DNA of 64,000 bases from Trichoplax adhaerens (Eukaryota; Placozoa; Uniplacotomia; Trichoplacea; Trichoplacidae): assembly GCF_000150275.1 (NCBI RefSeq), contig NW_002060947.1:6907211-6971210 (forward strand), in the 5' to 3' direction. Below the pieces are notes generated by a model. That model was not told where the DNA came from, did no database searches, and saw only the letters and a program-made list of their open reading frames with translations. Made by a program: the position numbers and the translations under genes. Positions 36,201 through 48,600 of the stretch are shown here, piece by piece (position 1 is the first letter of the stretch; each line of letters starts with the position of its first letter).

Positions 36201-39200
36201 CGGTAATCAAAGTGTATTTTGAAGGACAAAATTGCCTACAAACTCGCCACCATGATCATGAATCAATCAAAGTATACTATTCAAAATGTGCAATGTCGGC
36301 ATTCATTTTGAGTGTAATCAGCCCCCTAATAATCATGATTGACTGGAAATAATCTTATTCAATATCGTCCATAACATGATGTCATGGTTGTAGCCTAGAA
36401 GAGTCATAATTATGCTGTAATAATGTTGGCTACAGAGTGCAATGGATTTAGCACAAAGGTTGGCTGTTGTTGATCTCAGCTCTTGACGTCGTTGATTCTT
36501 TTTTTTTTTTTTTATTTTTCAACTTTTTCTTCCACTTACCAGCTGCATCCAGTGGTCGTATCGTGTTGTTTTACTACTGAACATTTGCATTCTACTCCAT
36601 TAGACTTGATATAGAACACAAGTAGAAGTAATTGAACGCAACTAATTTCTTATTTGGCTGTTGTTGATCTCAGCTCTTGGCGTCGTTGATTCTTTTTTTT
36701 TATTTTATTTTTCAACTTTTTTTCCCACTTACCAGCTGCATCCAGTGGTCGTATCGTGTTGTTTTACTACTGAACATTTGCATTCTACTCCATTAGACTT
36801 GATATAGAACACAAGTAGAAGTAATTGAACGCAACTAATTTCTTATTTGGCTGTTGTTGATCTCAGCTCTTGACGTCGTTGATTCTTTTTTTTATTTTAT
36901 TTTTTAACTTTTTTTCCCACTACTGAACATTTGCATTCTACTCCATTAGACTGGATATAGAACACAAGTAGAAGTAATTGAACGCTGCTAATTTGTCATT
37001 TTGACCACCATCATTAGTCTAATTTTGTAGCCTGCAAAGGTAGGGGGTAAATTGACAATACCCAGGGTATTCTTGACTCACCAGGAGTGGATTCAAGACA
37101 ACGTTCCAGTATAGGAATGGATCTGCTGTATCATACGCCTAGTGATGGATCATCTGGCTTGATTTTAATTGCCACTTGATAGTGTTGTCTATGGGATTAC
37201 TAGTCCTGTATTCGACGCTTGACTGCCTATTTTCAGGCGATGCACCGCGACTGGTCTTGGATACCCCCCCCCCCAGAGAACAATGCTATAGCAGGTATAT
37301 GTTTCATACGACAGCGATCATACCAGTCTGTACCATAGAAATGGGATCGCTGTCGTCCATGCAAACTCCATGGCAAGAAAACCTTCTACAATGGATGTCA
37401 TTGGAACGGCATTGAGCAAACCCTTATGGCGAATCGTTGACAGGTGTTGCACTTAAGCAGCAACTTTGACAAGAGAATAAACTATTGAAACGGATTAAAC
37501 TAATGATATTCAGCCCTGCCACAATGGCTGTCTGTTCACAAGTCAGAAAATTGTTTCTTCTCTTTACAAATGAGTGAAAAATTCCATCCAAATACATGCC
37601 AATTCCTAGTTGTATAAAGTAAATGGACTGCGGTCGGTTGTATAATCTGTGTCAAGATTGTAACCAAGACTACAAAATGCAATTTTTCTGTTCAAAGCAA
37701 TAGCATACAATTCTGCAGTATCAAATATGTCTAATCTTCAACAAGAGGATAAACTAGCTATTGAAACGGATTGAACTAATGATATTCAGCCCTGCCACAA
37801 TGGCTGTCTGTTCACAAGTCAGAAAATTGTTTCTTCTCTTACAAATGAGTGAAAAATTCCATCCAAATACATGCCAATTCCTCGTTGTAGTAAGTAAATG
37901 GACTGCGGTCGGTTGTATAATCTGTGTCAAGATTGTAACCAAGACTACAAAATGCAATTTTTCTGTTCAAAGCAATAACATACAATTCTGCAGTATCAAA
38001 TATGTCTAATCTTCAACAAGAGGATAAACTAGCTAGTGAAACGGATTGAACTAATGATATTCAGCCCTGCCACAATGGCTGTCTGTTCACAAGTCAGAAA
38101 ATTGTTTCTTCTCTTTACAAATGAGTGAAAAATTCCATCCAAATACATGCCAATTCCTCGTTGTAGTAAGCAAATGGACTGCGGTCGGTTGTATAATCTG
38201 TGTCAAGATTGTAACCAAGACTACAAAATGCAATTTTTCTGTTCAAAGCATAACATACAATTCTGCAGTATCAAGGAAATAACTACAACAACTTTCAGTC
38301 TGGCTTGAATTCCATTTCTATCCAACGGTCATGACCGTCAATGCTGTCTTGCATGGCAGACGTTTATGTCTAATCTTGGACAGGTGTTGAACTCAAGCAG
38401 GAACTTGGACATGAGGATAAAGTGTTGAAACTGATTTTATTATGATATTCAACACTGTCACAATGGCTGTCTATTGAGAAGTGAGCAGATTGTCTCTTGA
38501 CCTTAAAATGAGTGGAAAATTGTATCCCAAATAATTCTCATTCCTAGTCATACAAAGGAAATCGACTATTGTCGGTTATACACTCTCTCTGTCAAGATTG
38601 TAACCAAGACTACAAATGCTTTCACACAATCATTTTATTCAAGGGAATAATATACAACACAGTAGTATCAGGTAAACAAGTAGAATAACTTTCAACCTGG
38701 CTTGAACTGATTTCCATCCACTGGTCACGATCGTTTTAATGCTGTATAGTAGTATAATGTCTTCCATTGCGGACGGTTGAGCTGGTTGCACCAGGGTACA
38801 TATTTGTAAAAACTGCAGTAAGAAGGTGTTATTGGATCGTTGATAATCCTATCAAAATAACTTGAATAGGAAACCACTTCTTATTGCTTTAATTAACCTT
38901 TAATTTCTCTTCCAAACAAGACGTCTCCTTTTTTCTGTTCGAAATCAAATATCAGCATACTGTTATGATTGTTTGTGGTCTATTTCTCATACTAGTGCTT
39001 GAACTTGGACGACAAGGATAAAATAACGCTTAGTCAAATGACGCCTATCAGTGACGAATTGCGTCCACTTTTTTTGACTAATAATCAGTATCTTAGACAC
39101 CTAGGCGAGGAATCATCGATACATTGACCTACCGAATTTGGACATCATTTTGATATCCTGTAATATTGGCTATGAGGCAATCAACAATGAAAGACAATCT

Positions 39201-42200
39201 TGCTAGCTACGCTTTATTAATGGATTGCATTATTTTACTTTGATACTTTTAGATTCGTAGCCTACGGTATACTATCAATTTAACTGAAAATAGTATTGAA
39301 TCATTGAATCAACGATTTTCGGGTGGAAGACAAAATTCACCGAACTATTCTGAGGTAAGTTGAATTGTACATTTACCCTGCTTACACTATATTCAAATAG
39401 AAATCTACTACATGAACGATCACTGCCTATTTTAATGTACAATGATATCGTCCCAAATGCGTTACTGTAAATTGTATGAATTTCCTTACTATTGCCTAAT
39501 ATGCGTAAATGAATCGATAATATCACGTCTTAACTAGTCAAATATCCAGAATCAAAAATTTACAAATCATATGGCCCTAAAACTTACAACACTTACTCTC
39601 ATTGTTGTATCTCTTCTGTTCGTCTTTCTGCTCTTTATGATGGGTTACAGTTACACCTGTAAAGTACAATAAAATTAGCTTGCGTCATAGTACTTACATT
39701 TTAACTAATCAATATCAACTGAACATAGAAATATAGATTATGATATCGTTATACGTTCAATAAACTCTTGTATTTTGTTTATTATATCTTTTACCAATAG
39801 GAAATCAACGATTTACAAAATAGACTAGCTGCTTTAAAAGCACGCTTACGCCATCTAACTGATCAAAGAAGTAATGGTCGTGCTCCTACAAGTACTACCA
39901 ATAGCTGGAACAGCAATGATAGTAGTCAAGGTAATTCAACGTCTCAATCATTGCCACCAATAAAGCGTGGCCAATTACGAGCCTACCTACCAAATGAGCA
40001 AAGGACTGTGGTAAGCATTGTAAAACTTAGTGTACGTTTCTATTATGGTCTTAATAATAGTTGATAAATAAGACTCATTTCAATTCATAACAGACTATAA
40101 ACCCTGTTCTTGTTAGCTGACCTAGCAAAAGCTCTACACATTTGATATTTAACTGGTAATGTAGTGTTGTACTGCATACTTTTAAAATAATCTAGCGTCA
40201 CTGTGATGTCACTCTAAAATATGATTATAGCAGTTTTTCAATTTGGCTAATTTTTTTTATGAACCGTTAGTTGCTCAACATAATAAGTCATAGGGGCCCT
40301 AAGAAAGTAACCATACGTATATGTTGTTGCGCGTGTATGATGATAGTTTTAAAAACCAAGTATACTTGTATTGAAAATTTTGCTCTGTAAAATATTCACT
40401 ACTACATATGTTAGATAGAAAGCATGTACAGTCCAATCTTTTAAGGATTGATAATATATCAACAATATTAAATTATGAATGATATGGCAAAACTATTTCT
40501 ACCAAGTCATTTTCTATACTTTCAGAACACTAACTGACTTTCACTATGCTCACTATTGAAGTACTAATTTGCGCTCATTAACATATTTTACATTGTGCAG
40601 CATATGTCGTCTAATTAAATTATCACGTCAACATAATTCTTAAATAAATAATCTCTTGTTAAATTTGTTAGCATCACTAGATTATGTAGGCTTACAGCGA
40701 AGTATAAATTGATCATATCGTGCAGTTTCAATGATGTTTCATCCAATGACTTATCTACTATATACTTCATTTTATTCTTATTGGTAGTTTATGCAGTTGG
40801 TAACAATGTCACAACGCAAATTAGGCACTAGAAATAATAGTATCACCTTTTAAAACTAGGTACAAGTTAAACCTGGCGTAACCTTGCGTTCCGCATTGAC
40901 TAAAGCGATGAAAATGCGTGGATTGCAACCTGAAACTTGCGAAGTTTATAAATTTCGATCGCGGTAAGTCAGTCACCTGGTAATGTTTGGATAATGTACC
41001 CGTATTCACTTGCTAGACCCATACTGCACTTGAATGTAATTCAACAGCCCTAGAAATTGGACTGAGCTGGAGATATCGTTATAATACAATATCTTCATGC
41101 AAGAATGTCATGTATTACAACGATATAGTGACACTATGGTCTCAGTTACATGATGGTGTATTATATACTGAAGCAATAAAAAGACTTCTAATTAGTACGG
41201 TGTTATAATTCAATCGATTATCATGTAGGACTCCTATCGATTGGGAAACTGACATGGCGGTCCTTGAAGGTGGAGAGGTAAGAAACAATCGCTGCAATCT
41301 TTTTTCCAGTTTATCGATTTAAGTACAGCACATTTTACAACTTTATTACGTTTCATTTAAATCAAAAGAATTAAAAAACTATAGATCTGCTTTCACATAG
41401 ATCATAAATTCGATATTTAAATATGATTGCTGTTTCTTTCCGATAAATACCTTATCTATTTCTAACTTCAAAAGCCCTCTCAAACACTTTCTAGGAAAAG
41501 AGAATTTGTCGTTAACTATTAGTTCCGTTATCTCATGTTTCTTTTTTATCTGCTTACAGTAAAAATGTATGCTTTGCCAGATCTCGGATCACATGAATAT
41601 TAATTTGCTCTGTTATGTCCATTTTCACGTGTAGATTTCAGTTGAAATTAGAGAACAGTTCTTAGAAGCCACTGGCATAAAACATTACTTTGTAAGTACC
41701 TTGTATCGCTTGTTATCCTAGTAAAATTGAGCATGGCTGATTATAATTTATTGATTAAGTTGCATGATTGGCGCTTACTAAATTGCAATGTAACTTACCT
41801 TTTTCTAACCAACTGCAGGTAAAGAAAACCTTTTTAACACCTACTTTATGTAACAGTTGTCATCGCTTACTCATTCAAGGATACAGGTTTAATTACATAT
41901 AATATAACTTTAAATCACCATATGTATGATTACATGATACTTGAATTAAAAAAATCTGCCTACATCAAACCAACTCTTAACGTAATCTAGATAATAGATC
42001 ATACAAATCAAAATTATTATGATTTACTTTGTATCATTATAATTTTGCAATAGATGCCAACGTTGTGGATTTCGATTCCATCCCAAATGTGATGCTTATG
42101 TACCAGCGATATGCGTTCAAAATGGAAATAGCCACGTCATTCAGTGGTGAGTTAATCAATCCATTCATGGTTGTAATTTTATAGTGGAAACATAAATTTA

Positions 42201-44736
42201 TTGTAAATGATTTCAATTTTTATGTTGTTGTGATCACACTAGGATGTTAGCTAATGAAAATAGGGCTGTTAAAATAAAGACGGTTGAAGACCCTAATCGT
42301 CCTGTCCCTGCACTTCCATTAACTCCTGAATCACGTATTCGGTCAACTTCTTCACCCAATGTTAATATGGATATAGATCAGGTAAGGGTATTGATTGTTT
42401 TCATTTTCTTTTCAATAGTTTTAATTAATTCTACGTATCAAGAATTTGTGTTACTTCTATTTATCGTTGGATAAAGAACTAAATAATAACTAGAGTATTT
42501 TTGCTACTTGTAGAAAAATTTGAGAAATACGGTGCCGTTACAAGGTATTGAATTTATTTAAATAGTTAATATACATAATTTATAATGAATTTGCATTCAA
42601 ATCAAGATTGTCCTTTATGATGTATACCATGTGTTTGGTAGTAGAAAGAATCTCTTATCATGGTTTTATAATTTATCTCAGTAGGAATACGTTCAACAGA
42701 TACAAAGCTTTCCACTGTTGATTCGATAACTCTTCCCAGGCCAAATAACATTCCAATACGCTCCCAATCACGGCCGCCCACCAATCTCATTAGGCCGACG
42801 GTAATAATTTCTCCTAATGAATCATCAAATCCTACGCAAGTATCTTTCGCAGATGCTAAAGCAGCCGAACGTGTGATAGTTTCAAAAGAGACTTTATTAC
42901 CAAAACCTGAAGATGATGCAAATTCTGGACGATCAAGGTCCAAATCAAGTCCAGACGAAATGCGTCTTGTTAGTACAAAATTATTTAATCTTTTTCTCTA
43001 TAGGAGAAATAGCATTGGCTAAATTATCTAAGTACTTACAATTTAAATCATTCCTGTTACATAGCCTCGCAAGCGACATGCGAGAACAAGTGATGACTGG
43101 GAAATTGCACAATCCGATATTACAATTGGACCAAGGATTGGATCCGGTTCATATGGAACAGTATTCAAAGGACATTGGCATGGTTCGAATTAAAACTGAA
43201 TTTCGAAATGCTACTGATAGATAGACGAATATATCGGTTATAACTTCTATCTGATCTTTCTATTATAGGACCTGTTGCAATAAAAAAGCTTAATGTTACA
43301 GATCCTACCCCATCCCAACTACAGGCTTTTAAGAATGAAGTTACGGTTTTAAGGTGAACTAAATTTACTTAGCAATGTTGCAATGATCAAATATTGAAGA
43401 GTAATATGTCCTCATATATTGCTGTACGTTCTTTATTCATATTATTATTTATACCTAGGAAAACACGACATGTAAACGTTTTATTGTTCATGGGTGTAAT
43501 GTCCAAACCCTTCTTAGCCATCGTTACACAGTGGTGTGAAGGATCAAGTCTTTATCGCCACTTGCATGTAATGGAAACTAAATTTGAAATGCTACAGATT
43601 ACGGAAATAGCCAGGCAGACAGCGCAAGGAATGGAGTATGTTATCAAAGTCTCGATTTAATCTTAAAATAATAAATGTTACTTTATGATTGGCTATCTAT
43701 ATACAGAGTATTAATTTTATTGTCTGTCGTAAAATCTTATCTTACAGTTATTTACATGCGAAGTTCATCATTCATCGGGATTTAAAATCAAATAGTATCC
43801 TAAAACTGTTAATAGACCGTATATGTTTGCAAATACTACTGATTATACTTTTAAATTTGCTCTCTAATTTTATTTGATCCAATCGCATTATTTTATTGTA
43901 TTTCTTAACGATTCGAAGACATCTTTTTACATGATGATTTAACTGTAAAAATTGGAGATTTTGGTTTAGCAACTGTGAAATCAAGATGGAGCACATGTCA
44001 AGATAGTGAACAACCGTCTGGCTCTATATTATGGATGGTAGATGCATTTTCACTCAACTTAATTTCACGTTATAGATTTAGTCACTATTTAACATGAATA
44101 TGTTTGTGCAGGCGCCGGAGGTCATGAGGATGCAGGACGTTACACCGTACACGGTCAGGTCAGATATCTATAGCTTTGGCATGGTGTTACTTGAATTAAC
44201 AACAGGAGAACTGCCGTATTCTCAAAAGAGCAGAGATCAGGTAAATGCAGATGAATGTATAATATCGATATTACAATTACTAAAAAATGTAAATTCATAC
44301 TTTATCTATACAAGATAATATTTATGGTTGGATGTGGACTTTTGAAGCCAAACTTGAATCAGTGTAGACCGGAAACACCTAAACATTTGAAAGCAATAAT
44401 ATCAGACTGTTGTAAATATTCTCGAGATGAGCGCCCAGATTTTGCTCAGGTAAGATATATCTATTTTCGTCAATACGAAGCGAATTGCTAATTGCATTTC
44501 GTAGAAGGATTTTAACACCGATAATATCTGTCGCTTCTGCAATTTAGGTGTTGGGGGTACTGGAAAATTTGGCGCAAGATATCCCAAAAATCCATCGTAG
44601 TATGTCAGAACCGATGATAAACAGACCAGATGATGCATTAAGTATTGTTGGCACTCCAAAATCGCCAATTCCCAGTGCTTATGGGAACTTTTCATTTTTA
44701 TCCAATACGAATACAATTGATAGCAAAATGACTTAA
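33226..44736 (+). CDS. BRAF: RAF serine/threonine kinase, BRAF-type, complete, 19 exons
   Basis: MAP3K of the Ras-ERK cascade. Exons: 33226-33321, 39253-39354, 39801-40010, 40860-40963, 41229-41277, 41635-41691, 41819-41886, 42054-42146, 42243-42381, 42514-42544, 42685-42968, 43065-43182, 43269-43353, 43459-43635, 43748-43794, 43919-44037, 44112-44240, 44315-44449, 44548-44736; 2,232 nt, 743 residues (human BRAF 766). Order: BRAF-specific N-terminal region ([18 protein letters not shown]), Ras-binding domain from about 125 ([11 protein letters not shown]), C1 zinc finger 204-about 250 with all H/C ligands, 14-3-3 site RSTSSP at 293-298, kinase 430-about 690. Kinase landmarks: GSGSYGTV at 437-444, K456, HRDLKSNN at 547-554, DFG at 567-569, T572/V573 aligned with human T599/V600, RKTRHVN at the dimer interface, C-terminal 14-3-3 site RSMSEP at 698-703. 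SDDWEI before the kinase gives the constitutively acidic N-region of BRAF. Donors GTTTAA (after 41886) and GTTAGT (after 42968) and AAG acceptors before 43919 and 44315 are weak. Introns 2 onward are short; intron 1 is 5.9 kb. Confidence 0.96.
35693..36043. repeat. Tandem duplication of about 165 bp with telomere-like junction
   Basis: Copy A begins TAGAATAGCTATT at 35693 and copy B TAGAATAGGTATT at 35875. Both continue through GGTAACTTGTACAGT, GAAAATGATCAGCAGTGATCC, GATGAACATTTGAT, GTGGAGAAGACC and GCGTTGATGTTGAACT, with a few substitutions. The copies are separated by the TTAGGG units at 35857-35874. Confidence 0.85.
35857..35874 (+). repeat. Interstitial telomere-type repeat, (TTAGGG)3
   Basis: Three perfect, in-register TTAGGG units, the metazoan telomere repeat, lie exactly between two copies of a tandem duplication inside RAF intron 1. 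Eighteen bases is short, so chance is possible, but the position at a duplication junction is suggestive of repair or telomerase activity at a break. Confidence 0.8.
36462..36992. repeat. Tandem array, three units of about 194 bp with internal poly-T
   Basis: Units begin GGCTGTTGTTGATCTCAG at 36462, 36656 and 36849 and contain a TTCTTTTTTT-rich tract, then CCACTTACCAGCTGCATCC, GTCGTATCGTGTTG, and an end GAAGTAATTGAACGC. Units 1 and 2 are nearly identical apart from poly-T length; unit 3 lacks the segment from CCAGCTGCATCC to the GTTTTAC region and is truncated. Confidence 0.88.
37438..38650. repeat. Tandem array, three units of about 275 bp and a diverged fourth
   Basis: Near-identical units start GAAACGGATT(A/G)AACTAATGA at about 37487, 37761 and 38037. 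They include CAATGGCTGTCTGTTCACAA, TGGACTGCGGTCGGTTGTAT and TGTAACCAAGACTACAAA. A diverged copy runs about 38380-38650 (CAATGGCTGTCTATTGAGAA; ACTATTGTCGGTTATA). A partial start (CTTGAACTTGGACGACAAGG) recurs at about 38998. Confidence 0.88.
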
Positions 44737-45576
44737 GTATTATGATACTATATCCGTTTTATATTAAACTCATGTAAAATCGCGAAAAAATCATATTTTA
44801 AACTTCTGTACTAATTCTGTAAAATAAGATACGTTTGTTAGATAGTGTAATGGGAAAATTTACTTTCCCGTGCGAAGGATTAAAAGATTTCCTATCTTCA
44901 AGATGAAATGTAATATAAAAATTTAAAGACAAAGAGTTTTTAATTATTTATTCAGTATGACACGTAATCATAACTTTTTTCCTAGCCGGGAACATTACGA
45001 CGGTAATTTTACATAATTACTGCATTATTAACGAAATACGCAGTGCTTTAAGAAAAAAAATTGAAAATAATTTACTCTATTAATCAATTGTAAATGATAC
45101 CAAATTTGCTGATATAACTTTACGAAGGTGAGGAATAATTATTATAGGACTCTGCTGCATTTTTGCACAGAGTGATGAAATTTACTACCGATATTACATT
45201 ATACCGTACTATTTATAACAACTTTATTACAAGATATACATTATTATCGCAGATGCTTATTTTAAGATGTGTTACTTATCATCGTGATGTTGTTTCTGCG
45301 CAATTTACTGCTTACTATATATGTATTTTAACTGTTCGGATAAAGTTAATGTGGCGCTGCCTGTTTTACCGCAACATTAATTCTCTACTATTATACGCCT
45401 ATGTACATGAATAAGACTATGAATACCGTGGGTTAAATATGTATAGCTCTTTAAGCCTGATTCTTAACCCGAACTAAGTAAAATTACACTTCTCTCTATT
45501 GAAATGCTATAAAACTATTAAATGGTGTTACTTGTCTACAATATCATCGTTCCTAGACGAAATTAATGACACGAGA

Positions 45577-45626
45577 TCTGTATAGTTTCTTATTTGATGA
45601 AATCATTACATAAGAAATTATACAGA
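45577..45626. repeat. Inverted repeat, 17-base arms with one mismatch, 16-base loop
   Basis: TCTGTATAGTTTCTTAT pairs with ATAAGAAATTATACAGA; the single mispair is at arm position 9 (G against A-strand T). Located 840 bp past the RAF stop. Fits a small structured RNA, a fold-back element remnant or a processing hairpin; nothing decides between them. Confidence 0.75.
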
Positions 45627-48600
45627 CCCCCTATCATTAGTTTACCTTATTAATTAAATTTCAAATAGGAACATATCGACACTATTCGTAAGCTAACATC
45701 GTTAACCTAAAAGATTGAAATCTGCTATTTCTGGCTAGCTTAAAAAATTTGAAGCGCTACCTATATTGTTGTATTTGAAAATAGTAATATTTATATGTTT
45801 CCGAATTCTAAGTTGTTTCGTCTGCATTTGTAATAAACCCTTTACAATTTGTCTGTAATATATGCGTTGACGTTAGTATTGTTCAACAGTTTTGGAGTAT
45901 TGTTGCCTAGTTGACGTACATACCCGTATGTGGATTTAAGAGGAGAATCATAATTCTCTTAGCAGGAATAGCTTTAATTTACTTTCTATAACTTCGGTAG
46001 AAAATACGAATGAATTACTTTGTAATGGTATTTATTATATACGTATCAAGTAGCTACATTATGCGAGATGATAAGCTGAAATGAGCTGCAGTATATGCGA
46101 ATGTCACTTAGAATAACAATTTATTTTATGGCAACATTTAGTATTATTCTTGCCTAAGTGACTACAATTCATTAGCACAGCATTCAACGGTTTCATATTC
46201 CGACGTAAGTTTATTGTAAGCACAGCCCTTTCAAGATGAATAAAGCTGCGGAAGACATTAGCAGAGGTGCACAAGAAGTATTTCCAGAGTGATTAGATGG
46301 AAAGTTATACAAAGTTTATACGTGTAGAAATCTAAAGTGGTTGGCAAAACTAATCACTATTAACTAATGAATTCTATAGTGATGTTGAATAATATTCTAA
46401 GTGATACGATCATATTACGCGCGTACAGTAGTGTCCAGTTAATACGCGTATAAGTAAAATAACTGCTAGTGTTAATTTGTTCAGAGTTACCGCTAATTAT
46501 ATCTTTTTAATTTCTTCAATCTCATTAGCCTCTAATATACTACAATCTCCAAGTCTAATATTATGTTTATAAGGTTTTAATACGGCGCATCGCATGATTC
46601 ATACAAAAACATTGTTATTATACTGAATAGTTAGCTATTTGAAAATAATTCGATTTGAAACCTATCTTGACTTCAGAAATAGCAAGACCATCCATCTAGT
46701 ATTGTAATACATTCAATTTATTTTGATGGCATAAGTTAATAACATTAACAAGATCTTACTATAACAATAACTTGGGTATATTATACGTAAGTCGATTAAA
46801 ACACAGCTATACGAACAATAAAAATTTGTTATATAAAATAAGATTAAACTATCCAATCCAACAATGCTACAAAATATGAAAAAGTCTTTAATGTAACATT
46901 TAGAAACCTCGCAAAAGTATGAATAATATACACTATTTATAGATATCATTTTTAGATATACACTGATATTTGAACAATCTTGAATAGTATTGATTTTAAA
47001 GTACTATCGGCTATTTCAGTATCAAAATATATAGCGACATTGCTATACAACTAAGGGACACCATCCAATGTAGCCTTGTGCCAATAATTGAAGCTACAGA
47101 AAAAAACATTAAGAAAACCTGCTTAAAAATTGCTAGAATGAATTTGTAAGGCATTCTATATACAGTAATAGAGATTTTACCATTCTACATCGATTACAAG
47201 TGTACATTTTCTCTTAATAAGTAAGTAAATTCTATGATTTCGTGGTTCAATTAGGGTCATATGGTTTCAAAATCTCTCAATTTTATATATATTCAGTGGA
47301 TTTGTTTCGTAGCAACAATATCCGTTTATTTATTTGGTTTCGACTAACCTAAGTATTATATCACTATAATCTATTGCATAGGATAATAAAATTACTAAAT
47401 CAAGCCAATGTACGCCACCTAAAGGCTTTTCTATCTGCTTATTCTTGTATAAAATCTAAGCTTTCTATTTTATAACTATAATCAGGTCGATTCGAAAATG
47501 CATGACTTGTTTCGTTATAATAACGTCATTCTAAAGTACCGAGATTATTCTAAATGTAGTAATGTATGAGAAATATTAATCTAATCGGTAAGTCTATCAA
47601 TTTTAACTAGTCTATTCTTAACTATCCACAATTGGAAGTTTTCGGTATACTGTGTGATACTAATTGACATTTTAAACCTATCAGTGGTGGCATTTTTTAT
47701 GCAATTTAGCTACCTTTGTAAAGAACACCCATCAGACCTTTCTTCTCCGTTAATAGCCATTCTCGGAGTTTAGGAATATGTCTCATGTAAGCACAAGTAC
47801 AGATTATTAGCAGGCCAATTGCTAGAACTCCATCAAAGCTATACGCTGTAAATAAACAGTGCCAAAATAATTCAATCAACAACAAGTAATGAGGGAATAT
47901 TAGATGCTATCGATTACTCTAGCACAGATATCGCCTCAAACAAAACTTTACTAGTCTATGAATATTGTAAATAATATCGATAGCACTCAATAAGGTAATT
48001 GTAAGCTACTAAATGTAGTCATTTAATGTTAACATGGAATGGTTGACTTGCTCACTTCTTTTCTTAGACAACAGGGACCATGATTCAAAATGGAGTATCA
48101 ACATAACTCATCAACACTTAACTGGAAAAGCTTACAAGATACATCAAAGCAAGAGTTACTAGTTCAGTACAATGTTGCGACGTGCATGCTTCAGGTATCA
48201 CTAAGGATTGAATTGGATGTCATGGAATAGGCATTTTTATATGATGATGATCAAAATCCTTGTATCTATTTGACGCCTCCATTACTTTACTTGTACAGTA
48301 TGTTAAAACTATACTATACCAGTATACAGTATACTAGTAAAGTAGAAGGATCAAGTTTTTTAATCTTCCCTTATAAAAATTGCATTCTGCATAGTACAAG
48401 CTGGCAAACTAGACTAGACGATGATTATCAATGCTTGATGTAAAGGCTAATATCCAAAATAATAACTACTCACTCCTTGGCAATCCACTGCCAGTTATTG
48501 AAGAGATTAATTACGACTACATCATGTAAACCGCTATTCATATCTGCATGCCAGCGGCATTCAAACCCTATCAGCAAAGGTTTATTGGATAGAGAATCCA

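Larger units (their letters stand above)
33322..39252 (+). other. RAF first intron, repeat-rich, 5.9 kb
   Basis: Flanked by GAAGAA|GTAAGT and TTTTAG|ATTCGT; the join gives SEEIRSL, paralleling human PEEVWNI. No exon recognised inside. Contains three separate tandem arrays (listed individually) and an 11-C run at 37264-37274. ORFs of 60-99 codons inside are not supported by splicing or homology. Confidence 0.8.

Noticed and set aside
36462-38650. LTR retrotransposon
   Set aside because: Direct copies are tandem with no internal coding region, primer-binding site or TG...CA ends.
42602-42943. 113-codon minus-strand ORF
   Set aside because: It is the antisense shadow of RAF exon 11 (42685-42968), which joins in frame with its neighbours.
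42913-43224. 103-codon + ORF over the RAF kinase start
   Set aside because: Wrong frame; the frame beginning at 43065 gives the acidic SDDWEI block and the glycine loop.
45163-45414. 83-codon ORF downstream of RAF
   Set aside because: No signal peptide, domain or transcript signal; isolated.
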